Shown piece by piece: positions 23,610 to 31,882 of a DNA stretch of 34,811 bases. The position numbers and the translations under genes were made by a program. The stretch spans positions 1-34,811 of IMG/VR virus record IMGVR_UViG_3300021364_000082. One strand, written 5' to 3'. The notes beneath the pieces are model-generated. The model searched no databases. It had not been told where the DNA came from and saw only the letters and a program-made list of their open reading frames with translations. The number at the start of each line of letters is the position of its first letter. Position 1 is the stretch's first letter. This stretch comes from a virus.

Positions 23610-24316
23610 TCTGCCCTCACAAAAAATACTTGAGTTAATCTATTTGTATCAACACTGTTGCCAAAGAATTCTTCTGCACTATGCCAGCATCTAGTATCAA
23701 AAATAATGCATCTATTAAAAACACTTTCCATTGTTATTGTTTTATCAAACAGTTTAGTTTGTTCTTCTCTGTATTGTTGATAAGGTTCTCTTTCTTCGGG
23801 TGTTTCTGAAAGAACATCTTTCATAAATTTATCTGCATATTCGTCCAGATTAATATCTTCTTTATCATTGTAAATTACAGTTCCACTGCCAAGCGGTGCT
23901 TTTTCATTTAGATAGATTACACCTGCAATGTTTAATTTAGGATCATCGTCGTGTACCCAGCCTCTTCCATAACTAGCATCTACCATATGAAATGCTGTTT
24001 GAAATTGTGAAAATCCTGTGTATCCATAATCTCTGATATAAAATAATAACTTATCCCAAAAAACTTGTAACATTGGCATATTGTTTTCGTGAAATAGTTT
24101 TGTTCTTAAACCCGGCCAACTACCGCGTTGTCCTTTAAAAAATTCTTGGTCCAAAGCAAAGTCTCTAACAAGATCTGGCTCGTCATAGAAATTATCAATA
24201 ACCATTGTAGGAAAATAAGGATACAATATTCTGTTTTTCAGTTGATGGGTATAGATATGTTCGCTAGATTTTTTATTATCATCTAGCAATGAATCCATAT
24301 ATTCTTTACTATCCAT
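23606..24316 (-). CDS. 2OG-Fe(II) oxygenase-fold protein (DUF6445-like)
   Basis: This 236-residue protein has VIDNFYDEPDLVRDFALDQEF (39-59), SWPGLRTK (66-73), GRGWVHDDDPKLNIAGVIYLN (H122-x-D124), and the distal CIIFDTRCWHSAEEFFG (His212) with Arg226 further on. The order D-x-F-Y-x-x-P-x-x-V-R...(F/W)PG-x-R...H-x-D...AGV.YLN matches the group I know as DUF6445, which belongs to the 2OG oxygenase superfamily. The insert at 155-195 is acidic and helical. It overlaps its upstream neighbour by 8 nt and the degenerate paralogue by 4 nt. Confidence 0.75.
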   Translation of the reverse strand: MDSKEYMDSLLDDNKKSSEHIYTHQLKNRILYPYFPTMVIDNFYDEPDLVRDFALDQEFFKGQRGSWPGLRTKLFHENNMPMLQVFWDKLLFYIRDYGYTGFSQFQTAFHMVDASYGRGWVHDDDPKLNIAGVIYLNEKAPLGSGTVIYNDKEDINLDEYADKFMKDVLSETPEEREPYQQYREEQTKLFDKTITMESVFNRCIIFDTRCWHSAEEFFGNSVDTNRLTQVFFVRAE

Positions 24317-24899
24317 TTATTTCACTCGCAGTAAAATTCATTGTCATTACTATTCTTTTTGTCATTACCATAGGACAAGTACTAGCGTGAAAATGCCAAC
24401 CGTTGAAAACAACAACCTTACCTTGTAAAGGAGTACTTTTTAAAAGAGGACGGTACTTTTCACCTTCGGGTTTAGGTTCTGTTTCGTGAAAAATCACAGT
24501 ATCACCGTCAGCATTATTCACGTAGTAGCACGCCACATAGTGTTCTTGTTCAAAATCTCTATGCGGAGTGTTATACTTGTATCCCATAGATGGTACAGGA
24601 TACTTTGTATTCAATAAAAATCCTAATCTCATACGCAGAAGTTTGTCTAGTTTTAAACCTGCTGCATCACAAGTTGAATTTAACAAGGGTAAGAAAAAAT
24701 CTAAATGTGGACCGTTTTGATTATTTTGATGATACACTAGATTAGCAAATGACGGAGTTGCAAATCTCGGATCATTTGTTTTTTCATATGTTGTATCATC
24801 CATATAATGCCAATCAAAATTTATATCTGTGACATAGTCATAGATCTTTTCTGAATATTCTTTATCAATTACATCATATATTTCTTTTGGTTCAAACAT
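24309..24899 (-). CDS. 2OG-Fe(II) oxygenase
   Basis: This 196-residue protein has its triad in NTPHRDFEQEHYVACYYVNN (H113-x-D115) and FNGWHFHASTCPMVMTKRIVMTMNF (His171, with Arg182 as the likely 2OG contact). NADGDTVIFHETE lies between. It is paralogous to the protein at 22477, with similar length, the DGDTVIF segment and the LRMR strand. It overlaps the JmjC-like gene upstream and the DUF6445-like gene downstream by 8 nt each. Confidence 0.85.
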   Translation of the reverse strand: MFEPKEIYDVIDKEYSEKIYDYVTDINFDWHYMDDTTYEKTNDPRFATPSFANLVYHQNNQNGPHLDFFLPLLNSTCDAAGLKLDKLLRMRLGFLLNTKYPVPSMGYKYNTPHRDFEQEHYVACYYVNNADGDTVIFHETEPKPEGEKYRPLLKSTPLQGKVVVFNGWHFHASTCPMVMTKRIVMTMNFTASEING

Positions 24900-25656
24900 C
24901 TTCTATCCTATACATTCTTCTATCAATACTTGCTTCTTCTGGTTCCGTTGGTAATTTCTGCCAACACGGAATACTCATTGATAATCTTTTGCCTTGTGGA
25001 TACGCACAATGATACATTCTAGAAGGAATGTAAAGTACGTCTCCTGGTTTAAGTGTTACATCTAAAGATAATTCTAAATCTTTTTCTTGTAATTTGTTTG
25101 CAAGTAATCCTGTTCTATGCATATAAGTTATTCTATTATTAAAAATTTTCCATCTAGTTTCCCCTTCTACTTGTATGATAAAGTTCGCTGGGTAATCTTC
25201 GTGTATGTTAAAACTTTTTGCATCTTTTAATCCAAAATATACGTGTATAGCAGCATTTATACTGTACATACTTTCAAACATTGCTAATAGTTCCATAGTT
25301 TTTTCACTATAAAAACCATAGTCCATATTAATTAATCCATAACCTTCGTGTAGTTTATCGAACAGAAACTTTTTATCTTGTACATTAAATTTGCCCCAAC
25401 TTTTATTATACGCTGGAACTTCTATTTTACTGCCTGCAGGATCAATTACTTCAAAATTATATTGTGCAGAGTTGTTTAATGTCCACTCTACATCTTTCCA
25501 AGTACAATATACACTCGGATCGGGAATTAGATTTTCCCAATAATGCGGTGCATCATTGACAAGTAAATCTGTTTCTTTAAGTATTCTTTGGGAAATATCT
25601 GTCATCATCTGTTCTGTAAAGTTTAACATTCCAAGAAATACTAATTCTGTCCTCAT
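24892..25656 (-). CDS. JmjC/cupin-type Fe(II)/2OG hydroxylase
   Basis: This protein has up to 254 residues. The JmjC-like core has AAIHVYFGLKDAKSFNIHEDYPANFIIQVEGETRWKIF with H152-x-D154, and the distal block LKPGDVLYIPSRMYHCAYPQGKRLSMSI with His216. The order fits bacterial ribosomal-oxygenase and asparaginyl-hydroxylase relatives (Cupin_4/Cupin_8), in which G-D-x-L-Y-I-P-x-x-x-x-H is diagnostic. Known relatives hydroxylate protein side chains, which favours a protein substrate here. The start is uncertain. The ATG at 25656 overlaps the upstream gene by 80 nt; later in-frame ATGs at 25629, 25608 and 25605 reduce this overlap. None has a good ribosome site. Confidence 0.8.
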   Translation of the reverse strand: MRTELVFLGMLNFTEQMMTDISQRILKETDLLVNDAPHYWENLIPDPSVYCTWKDVEWTLNNSAQYNFEVIDPAGSKIEVPAYNKSWGKFNVQDKKFLFDKLHEGYGLINMDYGFYSEKTMELLAMFESMYSINAAIHVYFGLKDAKSFNIHEDYPANFIIQVEGETRWKIFNNRITYMHRTGLLANKLQEKDLELSLDVTLKPGDVLYIPSRMYHCAYPQGKRLSMSIPCWQKLPTEPEEASIDRRMYRIEDV

Positions 25657-26203
25657 CTGTGTTATTTCTTTCTACTCCGTGAGGTAAGTTTCCTGGAAAT
25701 ATTAACATTTTTCCTTTCTCTGCTTCGTATCTTATACCACTTGCACTTATTGCAGTATGTGTTTCAATAGGCGCTCTGGATGCTACTATATAATCTGCAT
25801 TATAGTCTTTGTAAAAAATAATTCCGCCTTGTTCCGGCATTGCTTTTACATAGAATGCACCACTGATAAAAGAATTATCGTGGATGTGTACACTATTTGT
25901 ATCACCTTTTTTGTTTATGTTAAACCATAAATTTTCTATTACAACAAATCCTGCATCTTTTTTATAACCATAATCGTCTACACATCTGTTTGCTTGTTCT
26001 AGTATCAAGTCTTCTAGAGGTTTTAATTCAGGAATAGTATCTGGACGAAAATCCATTGATTGCCATCCTCCCTGATTACTAAGGGTTCTTCCTACTTTAT
26101 CTTTTTCGTATAATTCATATGCCAATTTTTCTAAACTATCACAATCAATAGCAGTATTTGCCCACCAAACTGGCATAGGAAAAAATTGATCAAAGTTCCA
26201 CAT
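25577..26203 (-). CDS. Putative 2OG-Fe(II) oxygenase (PF13759-like)
   Basis: This 208-residue protein is a good match to the family pattern: FFPMPVWWAN at the N-terminus, SNQGGWQSMDF (42-52), NLWFNINKKGDTNSVHIHDNSFISGAFYVK (H106-x-H108), GGIIFYKD, and KMLIFPGNLPHGVERNNTDEDRISISWNV (His175, Arg186). It is the most canonical of the three family members in this window. Its ATG overlaps the last base of the upstream stop (TAATG). The C-terminal end overlaps the JmjC-like gene. Confidence 0.85.
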   Translation of the reverse strand: MWNFDQFFPMPVWWANTAIDCDSLEKLAYELYEKDKVGRTLSNQGGWQSMDFRPDTIPELKPLEDLILEQANRCVDDYGYKKDAGFVVIENLWFNINKKGDTNSVHIHDNSFISGAFYVKAMPEQGGIIFYKDYNADYIVASRAPIETHTAISASGIRYEAEKGKMLIFPGNLPHGVERNNTDEDRISISWNVKLYRTDDDRYFPKNT

Positions 26204-27006
26204 TAAAATTTAATCTCCTTCATTGTAGTTGGAGGACTTAGATGTGAATATGCAAATGCGTGGCTCCATCTAAATTTTACATTATCTGAAATAACAGCAC
26301 TATGGCATATGTCTGCTTTATACATTGTCATTTTTCCTCTAATACTAGGCGCTTGTCCTTTAAATTCAAAACCCCATTTTTCTAATTCTTCGTCCGGTAT
26401 ATTAAACCAAGCATCTGCTCTAGTAGGATTTTCTGCTAATTGTTTCCATTCTTTGTGCATAGGATGTTTTTCATCTATTTGAAAATCATACACACTATCT
26501 TTTATCTCTCCTTTATACTTATAGAGCTTTGTGCTGCTGTCTTCTATATCGTGAGATGTAAACCATAAATTGGCTACCATACCTTTTGGATAATCAACGT
26601 GAGGTATTCTCCAACAAGTAATTGGCTTTGCTCTTTCTTTGTAATAAACATTACCCCATTCGTGTATTTGAGGTTCCATAATAGGAGGGTTATTGTAATT
26701 TGCAATATAAAAATCTTTAATCAAAACACAAATATCTTCATAAACCCAGTTTGGTAAATGAACAGTGTCAAACGGATTAGGGTCAAAATTATCAGGATGA
26801 TTATTGTCTTTTACAATAGGAAAACACTGTACTAATTGTTCGAACGTTTCGAATCCCTGATCATCTTCAAATGGATGGTCGGTTAACCAATAACCGATGT
26901 CGTCACCTAAGTCGATGTATTCAGCATTTAATTGGTCATACTTTTTAAATTTGAATACTTGGTGAAAATAATTAGCATCTGGATAACAAATTTTAAAATC
27001 TATCAT
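26203..27006 (-). CDS. 2OG-Fe(II) oxygenase-like protein
   Basis: In this 267-residue protein the predicted triad is in ITCWRIPHVDYPKGMVANLWF (H136-x-D138) and KMTMYKADICHSAVISDNVKFRWSHAF (His235, Arg246). The N-terminal 130 residues have no recognisable domain and are rich in Asp, Tyr and Pro. A long insert between the two halves (150-225) includes EWKQLAENPTRADAWFNIP, which could form a substrate lid. Related H-V-D...W.SHAF arrangements occur in uncharacterised phage proteins. It overlaps both neighbours in TAATG or ATGA fashion. Confidence 0.72.
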   Translation of the reverse strand: MIDFKICYPDANYFHQVFKFKKYDQLNAEYIDLGDDIGYWLTDHPFEDDQGFETFEQLVQCFPIVKDNNHPDNFDPNPFDTVHLPNWVYEDICVLIKDFYIANYNNPPIMEPQIHEWGNVYYKERAKPITCWRIPHVDYPKGMVANLWFTSHDIEDSSTKLYKYKGEIKDSVYDFQIDEKHPMHKEWKQLAENPTRADAWFNIPDEELEKWGFEFKGQAPSIRGKMTMYKADICHSAVISDNVKFRWSHAFAYSHLSPPTTMKEIKF

Positions 27007-27584
27007 TTTATATTAAATGTCATAACTATTCGTTCTTGGTCTGTTTCATTGGGCTGTACTCTATGTTTCAACCACCCAGGAAAAATTAATACATCATTAG
27101 TTTGAACTTGTACTGAAGTATAGTTCATTTCATTAACAATAGGAAATGTTGTTTTATGATATTCAAGTGGATCTTTGAATTCGATATTGCCTGTATTAGG
27201 AGGACATAATACATAACAACTTGCTACCCAAGTTGTAAAATTGTGAGAATGTTCTAGTGTATATCCGCCTCTGAAATGTCTATTAAACCAAGATCCCATT
27301 ACTGTTGATTGGCGCTCATAGAAATCGTGTTCGTCTTTGATGTGTGTTAATTTTTCACCTAGCCAAGTTTGGAAATTGTGAAGTTCCATCCACGTGTGAG
27401 GTTGATGTATTTCATCTGATGAAACAGTAGAAAGTGCTTCTCCTTTTTCAAGAAGAGAGTTTTTTTCTACATCTTTGATTGCAGCATCTATTCTTGGTCT
27501 TAACTTATCTAAATCGAACTCATACGTAAACTTATAAATGTAAGGCAAGAATATGTGTATGCCGCCATTACTCTGCATTTCCAT
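27003..27584 (-). CDS. Putative 2OG-Fe(II) oxygenase (PF13759-like)
   Basis: This 193-residue protein is read from the ATG at 27584, which has AGGAAG 6 nt upstream; an in-frame ATG at 27599 has a weaker site and a longer overlap. The family pattern is present: GSWFNRHFRGGYTLEHSHNFTTWVASCYVL (H112-x-H114), NIEFKDP, and DVLIFPGWLKHRVQPNETDQERIVMTFN (His174, Arg185). The GSWFN segment matches the SSWFN of the protein at 15947, so these two are probably the closer pair. It follows the coiled-coil gene with a short overlap. Confidence 0.82.
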   Translation of the reverse strand: MEMQSNGGIHIFLPYIYKFTYEFDLDKLRPRIDAAIKDVEKNSLLEKGEALSTVSSDEIHQPHTWMELHNFQTWLGEKLTHIKDEHDFYERQSTVMGSWFNRHFRGGYTLEHSHNFTTWVASCYVLCPPNTGNIEFKDPLEYHKTTFPIVNEMNYTSVQVQTNDVLIFPGWLKHRVQPNETDQERIVMTFNIK

Positions 27585-27825
27585 CTGTTGCTTCCTCATA
27601 GGCTTCCAATGCTAACTGTAGGCCCATTTCAGTACCTTCCATTTTTAGAATGTCCTGAGAAAGTTCTTGTCTTTTGGAAAAATCAATAGATGTGATTCCG
27701 TATGGATTTAGTTTAACGTCTTGGAAATCTTCTTCCAATTTTGCTAATTCTGCTGTTGCTTTATTTTTTTCTGCTGTAACGTTTGCTAACGTTAAGTTCA
27801 GTTTTTCTTTATATTCTTTTGTCAT
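27568..27825 (-). CDS. Small coiled-coil protein
   Basis: This 85-residue protein begins MTKEYKEKLNLTLANVTAEKNKATAELAKLEEDF, a heptad-rich helix. A break at KLNPYGITSIDF follows, then a second helix (SKRQELSQDILKMEGTEM...LALEAYEEATD). This suggests a helical hairpin. I recognise no family. It has a good ribosome site (GAGGA) and a possible internal late promoter upstream, and it lies between the halogenase part and the oxygenase part of the operon. It may be a scaffold for the enzymes, but there is no direct evidence. Confidence 0.65.
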   Translation of the reverse strand: MTKEYKEKLNLTLANVTAEKNKATAELAKLEEDFQDVKLNPYGITSIDFSKRQELSQDILKMEGTEMGLQLALEAYEEATDGNAE

Positions 27826-27826
27826 A

Positions 27827-28612
27827 TTATTCCATCCTCTGCTTGTACTTATTTAAAACGTTTGCTGCTCTCTGTAATCTTGAAGCAAGTGGATCTTTCT
27901 CCAAAATTGTGCAATTTGCAGCATAATTATAGGCTTGTTCTTTTCTATAATCTTTGTCATTTCCTTCATCTATTATAACATCATATTCGTTATAATTCAA
28001 GTCTTTTCTTTTCATAGGAACATATTGGCATAACGGAGTTCCTGCACGTATCAAAGTTGTATCGTTTAGTACTTTCCAAAACAACTGAACATTTACTACG
28101 TGTGAATATCTTGGATCTAATATGCCAATAGCACTTTGAAATCTATCTTCATTGTTATAAGTTACAGGAAGTTGTAGAAAAACTATATCATCACTGCATT
28201 CTATTCTCCAAGGTGTTTCTATTTTTACAACAGTTCTTAATGTATCTTTTGGATCATCTAATATAGGATCTGTTTGAGCAGCATCGTGCGAAGTTATATA
28301 ACTTTCAGAACCAGGTACTCCTTTATGGAATTTCATTGGCTCTCTCCAACTAAAACTTGCACCGTCACCTGTAGTAGATATTTCAAAATCTGCAGGAGCA
28401 GTTACTATAAATCCGGTGGTTGCTATTTTTCTAATACCTGGACAGTTTTTAACTGGTAAAACACCTTCTGGGCTTGATGACTTAGTAAAAGGTCTTTTGA
28501 CTTCTGCTGATTTAATTATTGGATGCAAATCTTTTACACCTGGATATATTGAATAAAATCTAATATATGGTTTCTTACGAAATTTATCAAATATTTTTTT
28601 AAGCATAATCAT
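27827..28612 (-). CDS. Conserved-looking protein of unknown function (possible DUF6065-like)
   Basis: This protein is 261 residues from the ATG at 28612, chosen for AAGG 5 nt upstream and minimal overlap with the halogenase stop. The N-terminus is basic (MLKKIFDKFRKKPYIRFYS). The core has VKNCPGIRKIATTGFIVTAPADFEIST, then GASFSWREPMKF, FLQLPVTYNNE and GTPLCQYVPMKRKDL. The C(P/x)G...G(F/Y)....P.D then AGTPL.Q..P layout resembles uncharacterised DUF6065-type proteins found near 2OG oxygenases and halogenases, as I recall; I could not verify this. No metal or nucleotide motif is evident. It follows two halogenases directly, so it could be a substrate-binding or delivery protein. Confidence 0.6.
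   Translation of the reverse strand: MIMLKKIFDKFRKKPYIRFYSIYPGVKDLHPIIKSAEVKRPFTKSSSPEGVLPVKNCPGIRKIATTGFIVTAPADFEISTTGDGASFSWREPMKFHKGVPGSESYITSHDAAQTDPILDDPKDTLRTVVKIETPWRIECSDDIVFLQLPVTYNNEDRFQSAIGILDPRYSHVVNVQLFWKVLNDTTLIRAGTPLCQYVPMKRKDLNYNEYDVIIDEGNDKDYRKEQAYNYAANCTILEKDPLASRLQRAANVLNKYKQRME
27850..27857 (-). promoter_or_regulatory. Possible internal late promoter TTTAAATA
   Basis: The minus strand reads TTTTAAATAAG, about 25 nt before the ATG at 27825 and inside the end of the upstream gene. It would add separate late transcription of the coiled-coil and oxygenase genes. The match is weaker than at the other sites. Confidence 0.35.
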
Positions 28613-30209
28613 CTTTGCCTTTGTATATTTCATTTAGCAAAAAGTCATAATGTGTAGGACAGTTATTGACTATATTCTGTACGTACTCTTTATATTGATA
28701 GTATTGTTTTTTAACAAATTCGAGTTCTTCAATTTTATCTCTATTAAATCTTGTACCGTTTAGTATAACCAATTCTTTAGTTGAAATTGGTTTTAATCCC
28801 ATACCTGCTGCAATAAACAACGCTGGAGGAAAATTAGAAATCCACTGTTGATCCATAGTCATTGTTCCGATCAAATTCATATACTGAGCCTGTCTAGTGA
28901 CATATTGATCAAGCATTTCTGTACCAAACTCGTGTTCGTTTGATTGATATTGCCAGTAAGGAGTATCTTCACGGAGACTTAGTGCATAGTGTTGCGAAAC
29001 AAAATCTCTAAATTTTAGTACTTCGTGTTCTACAGCAAAATTAAATCCTAATTTTTCTGTTCCAGTAACTGCTCCGTTGCGTCTATTTAATATTTCAACT
29101 AATTTAATAATATTTTCGTGTGTTGTTAGTAGTCCTGTTGATTCAAGTGGTTCGACAAAACCGTAACTTAATCCAACCCCTACTACATTCTTTTCCCAAC
29201 CTTTTGCTCTTCTTCCGTGCTTAATATTAATATGATACATTTCTGCATTTTCGGCTCTTTCTTTAGATCCTGTAGTTGCTAAATGCTCTCTAAATTCTTT
29301 TTGTGCTTGATCTTTATCTACAAATTTACTACTATAAACATAACCTGTTCCAATTCTATTCCAAAGAGGTATATTCCAAACCCAGCCATTTTGGATAGCG
29401 TGACAGTCTGTGTAGTTGTGCATTTCATTAACACGATCTTCATACGGAATACGACAAGCCCAGGCACAGTCATTTGCTAAATGTGTGTCAAAAGACTTGA
29501 ACTCAACCCCTAAATATTCGCCTAATAACAGCGATTTAAAGCCCGTACAGTCGAGGAAAAGGTCTGATGCTAGTGTTGTACCATCTTCTAGCGAAATATG
29601 CTTTAAACCGCCGTTATTTTGGTACTCACAGCCCTTAATATGTCCGTGTATATGTTTTACACCATTAGGAATAGCGATATTATCCCGAAGGTATTCTCCA
29701 AATAACTGAGCATCTACGTGATAAGCAGTATCCCATCTAAAGTCGTAGTGTCTTAATGCACCATCTTGGTTTTTTGTTTGTTTGTTTTGATCGGATAGCA
29801 ATGTGTTAGCCGTAGCATAAAACTCAGCAAATGTATTTGGTCCAAATTCTTCCGGATAGATAGTTGCTAATTCTCCCCAGGTTATAATACCGTTTGGTTT
29901 ATCTGTTAGATCAAAACCTAAACTAAAAGGATACTGAAAACTAGTTCCGTCATTTTCTCGAAAATTTGTAAATCTGATAGAATTTTTATATGTGGCATTA
30001 CAATGAGGCATCCAATCCTCATCTTTAAGTCCGAGTAAACCTAAGAACTTAGTAACGTGTCCTAGTGTGCTTTCACCAACACCTATAGTTTTAATCTTAC
30101 TTGATTCAACTAACGTAACATCTATATGAGGACACAGTTTTGATATTGCTGCTGCTGCCATCCAACCCGAACTGCCGCCGCCGACAATAGTAATTGTTTT
30201 AACTTTCAT
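28599..30209 (-). CDS. Flavin-dependent halogenase homologue 4
   Basis: This 536-residue protein has the canonical halogenase motifs: GGGSSGWMAA (10-19), GVGESTLGH (43-51), CNATYKNSIRF with Lys75, FLDCTGF (218-224), GWVWNIPLWNRIGTGYVY (W276, W278), and FVEPLESTG with Glu356-Ser357. All residues that place tryptophan and form the Lys haloamine in PrnA/RebH-type enzymes have counterparts. It resembles the halogenase type reported from cyanophage Syn10 (VirX1), which iodinates and brominates varied aromatics; this is by general class only. It is a tandem paralogue of homologue 5, which is 8 nt upstream. TAGGAT upstream of the ATG is the ribosome site. Confidence 0.9.
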   Translation of the reverse strand: MKVKTITIVGGGSSGWMAAAAISKLCPHIDVTLVESSKIKTIGVGESTLGHVTKFLGLLGLKDEDWMPHCNATYKNSIRFTNFRENDGTSFQYPFSLGFDLTDKPNGIITWGELATIYPEEFGPNTFAEFYATANTLLSDQNKQTKNQDGALRHYDFRWDTAYHVDAQLFGEYLRDNIAIPNGVKHIHGHIKGCEYQNNGGLKHISLEDGTTLASDLFLDCTGFKSLLLGEYLGVEFKSFDTHLANDCAWACRIPYEDRVNEMHNYTDCHAIQNGWVWNIPLWNRIGTGYVYSSKFVDKDQAQKEFREHLATTGSKERAENAEMYHINIKHGRRAKGWEKNVVGVGLSYGFVEPLESTGLLTTHENIIKLVEILNRRNGAVTGTEKLGFNFAVEHEVLKFRDFVSQHYALSLREDTPYWQYQSNEHEFGTEMLDQYVTRQAQYMNLIGTMTMDQQWISNFPPALFIAAGMGLKPISTKELVILNGTRFNRDKIEELEFVKKQYYQYKEYVQNIVNNCPTHYDFLLNEIYKGKDDYA

Positions 30210-30217
30210 CGGCTATC

Positions 30218-31840
30218 CTACTCAGTGTCGTATTCGTCTTTGCCGCCGTAAACGTGTTCCTTTAGAAACTCATAATGTGTTGGCATCTTTTTTACTAGAT
30301 CTTCAACATAATCTCTATACTCTTCGAATCTACGTCTAGCATATCCCATTGCCTCTTCTCTCATACTTTGATCAATTCTATCACCAAAGTTATAAACTAG
30401 TTTTGGAGTTCCTATTGGCTTAACTCCTTGACCTGCTGCAATAAACAAGTTACCTGTGTACATTTCAGGATAGTTGTATGAACTTGCAATGTTACCAACA
30501 ACATTAGGAAACTGTGCTTGTTTCATCATTTCAGGGTTAAACATATTAGGATCATATTCATTAAGTTCTGTACACCAACGCCAGTATGGAGTATCTTCTC
30601 TAGCACTCAATGCATAGTGTTGAGCAACAAAATCTCTAAACATCTTAATTTCCCAATCAACTGCTAGATTAAAACCATCTCTTTCAGATCGTGTTACAAA
30701 ACCATCACGTCTGTTAAGTGCTTCGACTAGTTTGATAATATTTTCGTGTGTAGTAAGTAATCCTGTTGACTCAAGCGGTTCAACAAATCCATAACTTAAA
30801 CCTACACCAACTACATTACCTACCCACGCTCTTGATCTACATCCGTGTCTAATTTGTATATGCATCATTTCTGCTTGTTCAGCAATTTCAGGTGTATGTG
30901 CTTTGGCAAGATGTGCTCGGAATTCTTTTTGTGCATCTTCTGGAGTTATAAATCTTGAAGAAAAAACATATCCAGTTCCTACTCTATTCCATAATGGAAT
31001 ATTCCATACCCAACCGTTGCCAAGTGCGTGACAATCTGTAACGTTATGCATTTGATTTTTTCTATCGTGATATGGTAGTCTACAAGCCCAGGCCATATCG
31101 TTTGCTAGATAATTTCCAAAAGATTCAAATCTAGATCCCATCCAGTTTTCTAATAGTACAGATCTAAAACCTGTACAGTCGATCCATAGATCAGAATTTA
31201 AAATTGTTCCATCTTCACAAAATACCTGAGTTAGATATGTGTTAGTAGGATCTTTTTGATGTGAATGAATATCTGCTTCAATGTGTTTTACACCTAAAGG
31301 TAAACAAATTGTTTCTTTTAAATATTGACCAAATGCCTGTGCATCCATATGATAGGCTGTATCATATTGAAAGTTGAAATTTCTCAGTGCACCGTTTTGA
31401 TTTTTTGTTTGTCTATTATGTTTTGCAAGTAATGTATTACCTGTGCAGAAAAATTCTGCAAAACTTTCAGGACCAAAATCTTCAGGATATGTTGCTGCAA
31501 GGTATGCCCAATCATTTAATCCGTTTGGTTTATCTGTGTGATCTAGTCCGTCGCTAAAAGGATACTGAAATACTTCTCCTTTATTTTCTCTAAAGTTGGT
31601 AAATTGAATTGAATTTTTGTAAGTAGCATTACACGCAGGCATCCAATCTTCATCTTTTAGATCTAATAATCTAAAATATCTATTAATATGTCCTAGTGTG
31701 CTTTCTCCAACACCTACTGTGCCTTTAAATTTGGATTCAACTAATGTTATATCCAAATGAGGACATAATTTGGCTAGTGCTGCGGCTGTCATCCATCCCG
31801 AGCTGCCTCCGCCAATAATTGTTACTGTTTTATATTTCAT
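30218..31840 (-). CDS. Flavin-dependent halogenase homologue 5
   Basis: This 540-residue protein has GGGSSGWMTA (10-19), GVGESTLGH (43-51), CNATYKNSIQF with Lys75, WIDCTGF (219-225), GWVWNIPLWNRVGTGYVF (W277, W279) and FVEPLESTG with Glu357-Ser358. It is very similar to homologue 4 along its whole length, so the pair arose by tandem duplication. The ribosome site is AAGGTGA before the ATG, and a late promoter lies 35-42 nt upstream. It is the first gene of the 14-gene operon. The C-terminal helix ends YVEDLVKKMPTHYEFLKEHVYGGKDEY, like homologue 4. Confidence 0.9.
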   Translation of the reverse strand: MKYKTVTIIGGGSSGWMTAAALAKLCPHLDITLVESKFKGTVGVGESTLGHINRYFRLLDLKDEDWMPACNATYKNSIQFTNFRENKGEVFQYPFSDGLDHTDKPNGLNDWAYLAATYPEDFGPESFAEFFCTGNTLLAKHNRQTKNQNGALRNFNFQYDTAYHMDAQAFGQYLKETICLPLGVKHIEADIHSHQKDPTNTYLTQVFCEDGTILNSDLWIDCTGFRSVLLENWMGSRFESFGNYLANDMAWACRLPYHDRKNQMHNVTDCHALGNGWVWNIPLWNRVGTGYVFSSRFITPEDAQKEFRAHLAKAHTPEIAEQAEMMHIQIRHGCRSRAWVGNVVGVGLSYGFVEPLESTGLLTTHENIIKLVEALNRRDGFVTRSERDGFNLAVDWEIKMFRDFVAQHYALSAREDTPYWRWCTELNEYDPNMFNPEMMKQAQFPNVVGNIASSYNYPEMYTGNLFIAAGQGVKPIGTPKLVYNFGDRIDQSMREEAMGYARRRFEEYRDYVEDLVKKMPTHYEFLKEHVYGGKDEYDTE

Positions 31841-31874
31841 ATAATTTCACCTTGCAAGTTATAATGTACGCATA

Positions 31875-31882
31875 TATTTATC
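31875..31882 (-). promoter_or_regulatory. Late promoter GATAAATA for the 14-gene enzyme operon
   Basis: The minus strand reads TTGATAAATATATG, one mismatch from TATAAATA. It lies downstream of the terminator at 31902-31930 and before halogenase 5. The leader of about 30 nt carries the AAGGTGA ribosome site. This would place the whole enzyme operon under late (virion-phase) control. Confidence 0.6.

Noticed and set aside
24892-25656. Cupin sugar isomerase or mannose-6-phosphate isomerase
   Set aside because: H-x-D followed by a distal His in GDVLYIPSRMYH, together with the length, fits JmjC/Cupin_4-type hydroxylases better.
29416-29709. Plus-strand open frame inside halogenase 4
   Set aside because: It is antisense to a gene with intact catalytic motifs and has no start signal.
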